Below, piece by piece: positions 6,533 through 11,731 of a stretch of 11,731 bases of DNA. Both the position numbers and the translations under genes were made by a program. Below the pieces are notes generated by a model. The model did not search any database. It saw only the letters and a list, made by a program, of their open reading frames with translations, and was not told where the DNA came from. Position 1 is the stretch's first letter; each line of letters opens with the position of its first letter. This DNA is from Microcaldota archaeon (GTDB taxonomy: Archaea > Micrarchaeota > Micrarchaeia > Anstonellales > Anstonellaceae), in the NCBI GenBank assembly GCA_026396355.1, contig JAPLWY010000051.1, positions 1 to 11,731 of the forward strand, read 5' to 3'.

Positions 6533-7156
6533 CTACTTTTTCTGCGCCGGCGCGCGAAGCAGTGAGAGCACGGAAGAAAGATTGGCATTCAGCCTGTGAA
6601 GCTCGGAAACAAGGGACGCGAAATCTTTGCCGCCGCAGGGGGAGTCGGTGCTCACGCGAGCCTCTGGCGATTGCTGCGCCGCGCCCATCCTTGATTTTAT
6701 CTCTGACACCAGATCGTATTTTGCCGCAATGCCGGGCAGCGTGTAGTCGCCCAGCGCATCCTTCATGCCTGCGATTGTGATGCTCACAGTGGAAATCCCA
6801 AGCAGCCGCTCAAGAATCGAGCGGTTGGTGTCTATCCCGGTCATGTGGCCATAGGGCAGCACGGTCGAGATCGTGGCGAACAGACCGCTCCGTATCACAA
6901 GCTCGGATTCGGTAAGCTCGTACGTGAACGCGTCGTATTCTGCGGAATAGTACAGGTAAAGCGGAAGCAGGGCAAAAACCACCAGCACGAAAAACGAGAT
7001 AATTGCAAACAGGTAAACGTGCAGCCCGAAAACCGTAAGGTCGGGGTCCATGAAAAATATTGCGCAGACGATGAGCGTCCATGCGAAAAGCACCAGCAGG
7101 AATGCGGGCGCCAGCCAGATTGCCTTTATTTTCGGGTCAAGGTGCATCAGTGCCAT
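6533..7156 (-). CDS. Membrane-anchored bacterial PH-domain (DUF304-like) protein
   Basis: The 207-residue protein has two transmembrane helices (about 13-35 and 47-70), then a bacterial pleckstrin-homology-like domain of the DUF304/YdbS type (about 74-155). The domain follows the usual pattern: FTYELTESELVIRSGLF, STVLPYGHMTGID, SILERLLGISTVSI and YTLPGIAAKYDLVSEI. A low-complexity, Ser-rich linker leads to a helical tail (about 178-201) with heptad-like leucines that could form a coiled coil. The domain should sit on the cytoplasmic face. Its biochemical role is unknown in general. It is the last gene of a minus-strand run, nine bases after the NYN gene, with a GGTGG site just after that gene's stop. 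Its final Lys-Lys-stop codons supply a T-run for the convergent gltX transcript. The family call is firm; the function is not. Confidence 0.85.
   Translation of the reverse strand: MALMHLDPKIKAIWLAPAFLLVLFAWTLIVCAIFFMDPDLTVFGLHVYLFAIISFFVLVVFALLPLYLYYSAEYDAFTYELTESELVIRSGLFATISTVLPYGHMTGIDTNRSILERLLGISTVSITIAGMKDALGDYTLPGIAAKYDLVSEIKSRMGAAQQSPEARVSTDSPCGGKDFASLVSELHRLNANLSSVLSLLRAPAQKK
6537..6541 (+). terminator. T-run just after gltX
   Basis: T5 begins six bases after the gltX TGA. It is the complement of the two lysine codons at the end of the convergent PH-domain gene. Archaeal polymerase can stop at such tracts, so this is the most likely gltX terminator. Confidence 0.4.
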
Positions 7157-7159
7157 TCT

Positions 7160-7165
7160 CCCACC
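7160..7165 (-). promoter_or_regulatory. Shine-Dalgarno site of the PH-domain gene
   Basis: The minus strand reads GGTGGG directly after the TAA of the NYN gene and three bases before the ATG at 7156. It matches the archaeal anti-Shine-Dalgarno core and fixes the start over the nearby in-frame ATG four codons in. Confidence 0.6.
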
Positions 7166-7624
7166 TTATTTCTGGTCAGCCATTATCACAATGTCAGCAG
7201 TGTTCCTAAGCGCAATTGAGAAGCCTGGCTCTGAGCCTATCACTATTGTTTCTTTTCCCAGCTCCTTTGCCTTCACAAGCACAGGGCGAAAATCAATGTC
7301 GCGCGTCATCAGCGCGATTGTGTGCACGTGGGGGTTGTAGACCTGCACCATTGCCTCCACGGCCATTGTCACATCCACATCCCCTGTTGTGATGATGGGC
7401 TCAAAGCCCTGGTTGGTCATTGCCTCAATCAGCTTGTCTGATGCATACTGGTCAAGGAATATTTTCGAGACTTTTATCATGCCGTGCTCCTCTATCCTCT
7501 TGCGCACTGCAATGAGGTCCAGCCGAACGTCCTTCCTGATTACGTTGGGGCCGTCTATCAGAAGTGCGATGCTGCGCTCGGCTTTTTTCTTTTTTTTCAG
7601 CATTGCCGTGAATTTTTCGAACAT
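7166..7624 (-). CDS. NYN-domain (LabA/DUF88-like) putative ribonuclease
   Basis: The 152-residue protein fits the short archaeal NYN family (TIGR00288-like), a PIN-like fold with Mg2+-dependent nuclease residues. A basic N-terminal tail (MLKKKKKAERS) precedes the first strand and acidic motif LLIDGPNVI (Asp24). Then come TTGDVDVTMAVEAM (Asp82 and Asp84) and LMTRDIDFRPVL (Asp109 and Asp111), the expected acidic cluster. The chain ends with the family-typical IVIGSEPGFSIALRNTAD, where the strand and Ser-Leu-like helix close the fold. No second domain is present. RNA cleavage is known for some relatives; the target here is unknown. A GGTGG site four bases before the ATG supports the start at 7624. 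It lies between tatD and the PH-domain gene, with gaps of 35 and 9 bases. Confidence 0.9.
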   Translation of the reverse strand: MFEKFTAMLKKKKKAERSIALLIDGPNVIRKDVRLDLIAVRKRIEEHGMIKVSKIFLDQYASDKLIEAMTNQGFEPIITTGDVDVTMAVEAMVQVYNPHVHTIALMTRDIDFRPVLVKAKELGKETIVIGSEPGFSIALRNTADIVIMADQK

Positions 7625-7628
7625 GGTA

Positions 7629-7633
7629 CCACC
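7629..7633 (-). promoter_or_regulatory. Shine-Dalgarno site of the NYN gene
   Basis: The minus strand reads GGTGG four bases before the ATG at 7624, within CTGGTGGTACC. It is the clearest ribosome binding site in the window and marks this as an operon-internal gene. Confidence 0.6.
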
Positions 7634-7659
7634 AGATTTGAAAGCTGGATGCGCCGGCG

Positions 7660-8382
7660 CTACTGAATCCTGAAGAACTTCATCGTGTTTTCCAGTGTTT
7701 TCTGCCTGACTGCTTCCTGCTCCAGCCCTTTTATTTCCGCGATAATTTTTATAGACTCCATGGCATCCGTGGGGGACTTGCCGATTGTAGGGGCGTCGGT
7801 TTCTGCAACCAGCCTCTCAAGCGAGAGGTCGCGCACGAATTTCCTGCGCTCGCTGTTGAGAATTGGTGGGATGGAAATTATTCCCTTGCCTGCGACATCG
7901 GCTGCGGACAGCGCCTGCTCGGCAGTGCCTGAAAAGCAGTGCAGCATGAAGGGAAGGTTGAAGTTGCGCAGTATTTCCAGGCACTGCGCTTCTGCTTCGC
8001 GCGAGTGGATTACAACCGGAAGCGAGAGGCGCTCGGCAAGCACAAGCTGGGAAATGAAGCACTCGTGCTGCAGGAAGCGCTCCTCCTCTGTTTTCGCCCA
8101 GTGGAAGTCCAGCCCTATCTCGCCAATTGCCACAAGCTTAGGGAATTTTGAGATTTCGTCTTCCCATTCGGAAAGCATGACCTTGATGTCCTTGTGCTGC
8201 ATTGCCTCCTGAGGGGCAATCCCTGCAGTGAGATAGGTGCCTTCGCGCTCTGATGCGATGCGAGAGTTTTTCCTGCAGGAGTCGATGGACGAGCCGCAGG
8301 TTATTTGGAGAATGTGGGGCAGGATTTCGCCTGGGCAGGAGTCAAGGTGGCAGTGCGCGTCTGCGAATAGGTAGCTTGCCAT
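7660..8382 (-). CDS. tatD: TatD family metal-dependent deoxyribonuclease
   Basis: TatD proteins are TIM-barrel metallohydrolases; characterised members are 3'-5' exonucleases acting on DNA or RNA ends. All metal-site motifs are present in this 240-residue chain: DAHCHLD (His10, His12), AIGEIGLDFHW (Glu88), VVIHSRE (His126), MLHCFSG (His148) and AETDAPTI (Asp196). Length is slightly short of the usual 250-265 because the loop after the first strand is compact. The start is less certain than the others: GGCGG precedes the ATG at 8382, and a TATA-like CTCATAAAGG lies too close for a leaderless start. The gene follows the small membrane protein by 54 bases and precedes the NYN gene by 35, so co-transcription from the divergent promoter at 8781 is likely. 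A DNA-repair or RNA-turnover role is inferred from the family. Confidence 0.93.
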   Translation of the reverse strand: MASYLFADAHCHLDSCPGEILPHILQITCGSSIDSCRKNSRIASEREGTYLTAGIAPQEAMQHKDIKVMLSEWEDEISKFPKLVAIGEIGLDFHWAKTEEERFLQHECFISQLVLAERLSLPVVIHSREAEAQCLEILRNFNLPFMLHCFSGTAEQALSAADVAGKGIISIPPILNSERRKFVRDLSLERLVAETDAPTIGKSPTDAMESIKIIAEIKGLEQEAVRQKTLENTMKFFRIQ

Positions 8383-8403
8383 GTGTCCGCCTTTATGAGC
8401 GCA

Positions 8404-8438
8404 AACCTGCGCGTTTTGCCTTGCGAGGCTTGCAGGTT
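8404..8438. other. Nested inverted repeat between the membrane-protein gene and tatD
   Basis: AACCTGC (8404-8410) pairs with GCAGGTT (8432-8438), and inside it GCCT (8418-8421) pairs with AGGC (8426-8429) around a four-base loop. The outer right arm overlaps the TAA of the membrane-protein gene. In the polycistronic RNA this could form a hairpin before tatD, possibly a processing or attenuation site; no T-run follows on either strand. Chance pairing is possible. Confidence 0.35.
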
Positions 8439-8760
8439 ACCTGAATCTTCGGCGCGCAAGGTGCTCTGCCGCAAGGGCGCTTTGCCTCAGCTGCTTTATG
8501 GAGTACAGGAACAGTATGAAGAACACCAGGAGCGAGACCAGCCGGACTATCTCTGCCAGGTTGTCCGAGAGCATGCCAAGCGACTGCATAAGCTCTGCAA
8601 GGAATATGAGCAGCACTGAAATTGCGAGGATTCCCATGGGGCGCGAGAACGGGCTTTTCGAGCTGGCGCGCGCGAAAGAGAAAAGCGCGTAGATAAGGTA
8701 AACGCCCAGCACCAGGTCTGCGAACCGCAGCATTGCCATCGCGGAGTGTACATCGTCCAT
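8437..8760 (-). CDS. Small three-helix membrane protein of unknown function
   Basis: The 107-residue protein has three predicted transmembrane helices: about 13-30 (FADLVLGVYLIYALFSFA), 42-63 (MGILAISVLLIFLAELMQ and on) and 68-90 (rich in Leu, Val and Phe). They are separated by a short loop with SKSPFSRP and by a Ser-Asp-Asn turn. The C-terminal tail is basic (AAEHLARRRFR), so by the positive-inside rule the C terminus is probably cytoplasmic. I do not recognise the family. The start at 8760 is supported by the TATA element 26 bases upstream and the lack of a Shine-Dalgarno site. As the first gene of the minus-strand run it may be co-expressed with tatD, the NYN gene and the PH-domain gene, making two membrane proteins flanking two nucleases. 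Confidence 0.75.
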   Translation of the reverse strand: MDDVHSAMAMLRFADLVLGVYLIYALFSFARASSKSPFSRPMGILAISVLLIFLAELMQSLGMLSDNLAEIVRLVSLLVFFILFLYSIKQLRQSALAAEHLARRRFR

Positions 8761-8780
8761 GAGGAAGATTCGCTTGCACG

Positions 8781-8793
8781 CCTTATATTATTA
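8781..8793. promoter_or_regulatory. Shared palindromic TATA element for divergent genes
   Basis: The box CCTTATATTATTA contains TATA at 8784-8787. Its centre lies about 26 bases from the minus-strand ATG (8760) and about 25 from the plus-strand ATG (8811). The intergenic space is only 50 bases, and neither gene has a Shine-Dalgarno site. One element, readable in both directions, therefore probably drives both leaderless transcripts. Confidence 0.6.
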
Positions 8794-8810
8794 TCGGGCG
8801 AAAGCACGGC

Positions 8811-9347
8811 ATGAGGCTGTTTGTCGCAGTAGTGGCGCCGCAGGAAGCGCATGCAAAAATAGAAAAGGCAGCGTTGCCGCTGCAGGGCGCGCTGGGCGTG
8901 AAAGTGCTTCCTCCGGATAATTGGCACCTCACGCTGAAATTCCTGGGAGAGGTGCCTGACGGGAAAGTGAAGGAGATTGAGGCTGCGCTTGCAACCGTGC
9001 GGTTTTCCCCTTTCACTGTTTCGCTTTCCGGCGCAGGTGCTTATCCTAATGAGAATTTCCCGCGCGCAATCTGGGTGGGCGGGAAGTCAGAGGGCGCGGA
9101 GGAGCTGGCGAAAAAGGTGGAGGAGGCGCTTGCTCCGCTTGGCTTGCCTGCGGATGACAAGAAATTCTCGGTGCACCTCACTGTGGCGCGCTCAAAATCA
9201 GCCGGAGATATTTATGATTTCCTGCAGAAAACGAGAAAAGTTTGCGAGTGGGAGGCGCGCTCGTTCACGCTGATGAGAAGCGCGCTTTTGCCCCAGGGCG
9301 CAAAGTATGAAGCTTTAAAGGAATACGCTGCACAGGGTGAAATTTGA
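8811..9347 (+). CDS. thpR: RNA 2',3'-cyclic phosphodiesterase (2'-5' RNA ligase family)
   Basis: ThpR belongs to the 2H phosphoesterase superfamily. It opens 2',3'-cyclic phosphates at RNA ends and was first noted for joining tRNA halves by a 2'-5' bond. The 178-residue length is normal. The protein begins with the family's MRLFVAVVAP strand and carries the two catalytic HxT motifs, NWHLTLKFLGEV (His39, Thr41) and FSVHLTVARSK (His122, Thr124). The two-lobed repeat is also visible in the paired helices after each motif (KVKEIEAALATV and AEELAKKVEEAL). The ATG at 8811 is the first codon after the shared TATA element. Its TGA overlaps the next gene's ATG in TGATG, so the two are translationally coupled. 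RNA-end metabolism is expected; the natural substrate in archaea is still uncertain. Confidence 0.94.
   Translation: MRLFVAVVAPQEAHAKIEKAALPLQGALGVKVLPPDNWHLTLKFLGEVPDGKVKEIEAALATVRFSPFTVSLSGAGAYPNENFPRAIWVGGKSEGAEELAKKVEEALAPLGLPADDKKFSVHLTVARSKSAGDIYDFLQKTRKVCEWEARSFTLMRSALLPQGAKYEALKEYAAQGEI
9336..9340 (+). promoter_or_regulatory. Shine-Dalgarno site of the HAD-kinase gene
   Basis: GGTGA lies six bases before the ATG at 9347, inside the end of thpR. It selects this ATG over the in-frame TTG one codon upstream and supports re-initiation at the TGATG overlap. Confidence 0.55.
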
Positions 9348-10633
9348 TGAATGCCCCGCGCACTGCTGAACTGCTGATTTTTGACCTTGACGGGACGCTT
9401 TTCCAGTCAGCCAAAGCCAACTTTGAGGGCATGAAAAAAGTCTTTTCAGGCATGAATCTTCAAATCCATATCAGCGAGAGAAACGTGGCAGAGAACCTGG
9501 GCAAGCCCTCTGAACAGTTTTACAGGAGCATCCTGCCCCCAGGCAAGTTTGCATTGTGGAAAAAAATCAGGGCTAATATCAGGAAGGAGTATTACCCGTC
9601 AATTTCAAGGCATGGCAGGCTTTTTCCAGGAGTAATTGAAACACTGGGTGCCCTTAAGCGCCGGGGTTACAAGCTGGCCCTTTACAGCAACTGCTCGGTC
9701 GATTATTTCAATGCCGCAATCAAGGCGCTCAAAATCAGGGGTTATTTTGATTATGCCGAATGCGTTCAGGAGAATGGCTTGACAAAAACTGCGCTGGTAA
9801 AGAAGATATCGTCGCGCTTTTCAAATCCGAAGGCGGCAGTCATCGGGGATAGGGAAAGCGACCTGGAAGCGGCCAAGAGAAATGATGCACTTTCAATAGG
9901 CGCGCTTTACGGCTATGGAAAAAGCGAGGCAAAAAAGGCAGATATTTCAATAGGGGAATTTGCAGAGCTTGCAGCTATTTTTGACAGGAGACTGCCTATT
10001 TTCGAGAGAGTGCTCTCAGAAATCAGCAGGAAAAAGCAAAAGGGCAGGGCTTTTGTGGTCGGGATAACCGGAATAGACACTTCTGGAAAAACAATGTTTG
10101 CAGAGGCATTTGCCAATTTCTTGAAATCCAGGAAATGCCGCGTGCAGGCAATCAGCGTTGACGATTTCCACAACCAGAGGGAGATCCGCTATTCTGGGAA
10201 GAATCAGGCAGATAATTATTACAACAAAAGCTTTGATTATGCAACCATAGCCGAAAAACTCCTAATCCCCGTCCATCGAAAAAGGAGTTTCATCGCCAAG
10301 CTGACACTTCTCAACCTGCACACGGACAGGTATGAGACTAAGAAAAGCTATGCGTTCGATGGCAACACAATCGTGGTTTTTGAGGGCGTTTTCTTGTTCA
10401 GGAAGGAGCTTGCGCCTTACATTGACTATAGGGTGTTCTTGGAAATACCGCCAGGGGAAAGCAAAAGGCGGGCAAAGGCGCGGGACGTCCCGATTTACGG
10501 CAAAGAAGTGCTGAGGAAATACGATGCGAAATACCTTCCAGCCCAAAAGAGGTATCTGCGGCAGTTCCCGCCTTCAAGAATGGCAGATATTGTCATTGAC
10601 AATTGCAACTTCGAGCGCCCGAAAATAAAATGA
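9347..10633 (+). CDS. HAD phosphatase fused to a uridine-kinase-like P-loop kinase
   Basis: The 428-residue chain contains two enzymes. Residues 8-205 are a HAD hydrolase of the phosphoglycolate phosphatase type: motif I FDLDGTL (Asp13, Asp15), motif II YSNCS (Ser114), a lysine of motif III (Lys147 or Lys152) and motif IV GDRESD (Asp168, Asp172), with a helical cap between motifs I and II. Residues 233-428 are a uridine kinase/phosphoribulokinase-like domain with Walker A GIDTSGKT (242-249), the Asp-rich VDDFHN (271-276), NYYNKSFDY (290-298), FEGVFLF (345-351) and the Arg-rich lid RRAKARD (374-380). A Lys/Arg-rich helix joins them. The HAD half probably removes phosphate from a sugar or nucleotide and the other half probably phosphorylates a nucleoside or sugar; neither substrate can be read from the sequence. 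Both active sites look intact. It is coupled to thpR and followed by rpe after 71 bases. Confidence 0.88.
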   Translation: MNAPRTAELLIFDLDGTLFQSAKANFEGMKKVFSGMNLQIHISERNVAENLGKPSEQFYRSILPPGKFALWKKIRANIRKEYYPSISRHGRLFPGVIETLGALKRRGYKLALYSNCSVDYFNAAIKALKIRGYFDYAECVQENGLTKTALVKKISSRFSNPKAAVIGDRESDLEAAKRNDALSIGALYGYGKSEAKKADISIGEFAELAAIFDRRLPIFERVLSEISRKKQKGRAFVVGITGIDTSGKTMFAEAFANFLKSRKCRVQAISVDDFHNQREIRYSGKNQADNYYNKSFDYATIAEKLLIPVHRKRSFIAKLTLLNLHTDRYETKKSYAFDGNTIVVFEGVFLFRKELAPYIDYRVFLEIPPGESKRRAKARDVPIYGKEVLRKYDAKYLPAQKRYLRQFPPSRMADIVIDNCNFERPKIK

Positions 10634-10704
10634 CTTTTGCAGCAGGGCGCAGGAGCACTACCCTGGTTTAAGAAAGTTTGGTGCAAAAAAGGAATGGGAA
10701 AACA

Positions 10705-11331
10705 ATGGTTGAGATAGTTCCGGCAATTCTGGTCAAGACAAAGGAGGAATTCGAGCAGAGGATAACCTCTGTGGCACCCTATGTGTCGCGCGTGCAGATA
10801 GACATCATGGATGGCAAGTTCGTGCCCAATGCTACCCTTCCTGTCGAGGAATTTTCCCCGATACCGAAAAACCTGCTTGTAGAATATCATTTGATGGTGC
10901 AGAACCCGCTGGAATACGTGAAGCGGATTGGCAAGAAGGGCGCAATTTACGAGCTTCACATTGAAAGCCTGGCTAATCCGCAGGAAGCCATTTCCGAGAT
11001 AAAGAGAATGGGCGGAAGGGTGGCGCTTGCAATTTCGCCGGATACGCCGGTGTCCGCGGTTGAGCCTTTTCTTCCGCAAATAGAACATGTGCTGGTGATG
11101 ACTGTTTATCCCGGCTTTTCAGGCCAAAGCTATCTTCCTGCAATGGAGGAGAAAATGAGGAAGCTTCGCGAGCTTGGCGTTGTTGTAGAGGTGGATGGCG
11201 GAATCGTGATTGGCACTGCAAAGCGCGCGGCAGCCGCAGGCGCCACGCTCATCGGTGCGGCATCCGCAATTTTTTCAAAGCCTGACATAAAATCCGCGAT
11301 TGAGGGACTGAAAGCAGATGCAGAAGGCTGA
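10705..11331 (+). CDS. rpe: Ribulose-phosphate 3-epimerase homologue, one metal ligand replaced
   Basis: Rpe interconverts ribulose 5-phosphate and xylulose 5-phosphate. The 208-residue TIM-barrel chain shows VPAILVK, VQIDIMDGKFVPN, VEYHLMVQNP, VYPGFSGQSY and VEVDGGIVIGTAK, then the phosphate-binding IGAASAIF. The two catalytic acids are present (Asp33, Asp164), as is the metal ligand His62. The usual His two residues before the first Asp is Gln31, so one of four metal ligands differs. I recall Rpe-like proteins of CPR bacteria with the same V-Q-x-D form, so this may mark a subfamily rather than a defect. ATG 10705 fits the family start; the in-frame TTG (10678) and GTG (10681) would add a short unconserved tail. 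A weak TATA-like GGTTTAAGA (about 10665-10673) could give it its own promoter. The solenoid gene begins 12 bases after its stop. Confidence 0.9.
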   Translation: MVEIVPAILVKTKEEFEQRITSVAPYVSRVQIDIMDGKFVPNATLPVEEFSPIPKNLLVEYHLMVQNPLEYVKRIGKKGAIYELHIESLANPQEAISEIKRMGGRVALAISPDTPVSAVEPFLPQIEHVLVMTVYPGFSGQSYLPAMEEKMRKLRELGVVVEVDGGIVIGTAKRAAAAGATLIGAASAIFSKPDIKSAIEGLKADAEG

Positions 11332-11342
11332 AGGGGCGCGAA

Positions 11343-11731
11343 ATGGCTTCGGAAACCTACGAGAAGCTGAACAGGGCATGGAAATCCACCTGCAAGGTGC
11401 TTTTCGGGCAGGAAGCGGGCGAATTAAAAAAAGCCGAGCCGTGGCTTTCCGAATACATTGAGAAGCTTCGCACTGAGAAATCCTCCTTTTCCGGAAAGCG
11501 AGTCACCTTTTCCACTGATGAATATCCGCATGGGGCGCGCTATGCGGCCTATGACGAGATTGACTTTGGAAAGAAGTTCCCTCCCCTTTCCATAAACGAA
11601 GTGAAAGATATAGACTCTGTTGTGGGTGCTGTGCGCGAGCGCGCAATCTATTCAGGCAATGTGAATCTGGGCAACTGCAGCCATGTCGAGGGCTCAACTA
11701 CCGTCAATGACAGCCATTTTGTGCTCGGCTC
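11343..11731 (+). CDS. Paralogue of the Cys-rich solenoid protein (3' truncated by window edge)
   Basis: The frame is open from ATG 11343 to the window end, giving 129 residues. The N-terminal domain matches the first fragment of the minus-strand gene: LNRAWKSTCKVLFGQEAGEL against LNKHWKATCRVLFGKEVGEL, and KKFPPLSINEVK against KKFPALSINEIK. It then continues without interruption through DIDSVVGAVRERAIYSGNV and LGNCSHVEGSTTVNDSHFVLGS, which aligns with the second fragment (DRAYYTGDV, LGNSSFIERSS, KDSYYVLES). This intact copy therefore shows the normal junction and proves that the two minus-strand frames are one gene. The Cys-rich modules should follow beyond the window. It starts 12 bases after the rpe stop, probably in the same transcript. 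The function is unknown. Confidence 0.85.
   Translation, partial: MASETYEKLNRAWKSTCKVLFGQEAGELKKAEPWLSEYIEKLRTEKSSFSGKRVTFSTDEYPHGARYAAYDEIDFGKKFPPLSINEVKDIDSVVGAVRERAIYSGNVNLGNCSHVEGSTTVNDSHFVLG

Noticed and set aside
8393..8779. Minus-strand open frame of 128 codons over the small membrane-protein gene
   Set aside because: It lies in another frame over a gene with three clear membrane helices and a well-placed TATA box. Its translation is Arg/Ala/Pro-rich with no domain, typical of a shadow frame in GC-rich sequence.
10634..10704. tRNA or small RNA gene between the HAD-kinase and rpe
   Set aside because: No T-loop consensus or cloverleaf pairing could be found in these 71 bases.

Overview
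The window looks like part of an archaeal chromosome, most likely from a small-genome DPANN-type lineage; the exact phylum cannot be fixed from the sequence. Four things point there: a type 2 (FMN-dependent) isopentenyl-diphosphate isomerase, a glutamyl-tRNA synthetase of the archaeal/eukaryotic type, a NYN-domain protein resembling a short archaeal family, and archaeal expression signals. First genes of transcription units have a TATA box about 24-33 bases before the ATG and no Shine-Dalgarno site, which suggests leaderless mRNAs. Genes inside operons instead have GGTGG/GGTGA sites or stop-start overlap. I saw no tRNA, rRNA, CRISPR array, insertion sequence or phage gene.

Layout. (1) 1-702, plus: 3' two thirds of fni. 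(2) 751-1852, plus: a PLP aminotransferase whose reading frame is broken near 958-976. (3) 1909-2286, minus: a 125-residue protein of unknown function. (4) 2345-3909, minus: a Cys/Tyr/Ser-rich, solenoid-like protein containing two copies of one module, with its frame broken near 3640. (5) 4043-4738, plus: a 231-residue protein of unknown function. (6) 4824-6530, plus: gltX. (7) 8760 down to 6533, minus: a likely operon of a three-helix membrane protein, a TatD nuclease, a NYN-domain protein and a membrane-anchored bacterial-PH-domain protein. (8) 8811-11731, plus: thpR, a HAD phosphatase/uridine-kinase-like fusion, a ribulose-phosphate 3-epimerase homologue, and the 5' part of an intact paralogue of the solenoid gene. 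Groups 7 and 8 diverge from one palindromic TATA element that lies midway between their starts.

How they may work together. Group 7 combines two probable nucleases with two membrane proteins. Group 8 puts a 2',3'-cyclic-phosphate/RNA-ligase-fold enzyme, a sugar-phosphate phosphatase fused to a nucleoside/pentose-type kinase, and a pentose-phosphate epimerase in a row, which hints at RNA-end or pentose-phosphate turnover. These links are inference from gene order only.

The most unusual content is the solenoid family, which occurs twice. The minus-strand copy has cysteines at an exact nine-residue interval in its C-terminal half. I do not recognise a characterised function for it. That copy and the aminotransferase both lack a short stretch and are out of frame at the junction, so either both genes are decaying or the assembly has small errors; read mapping would decide.
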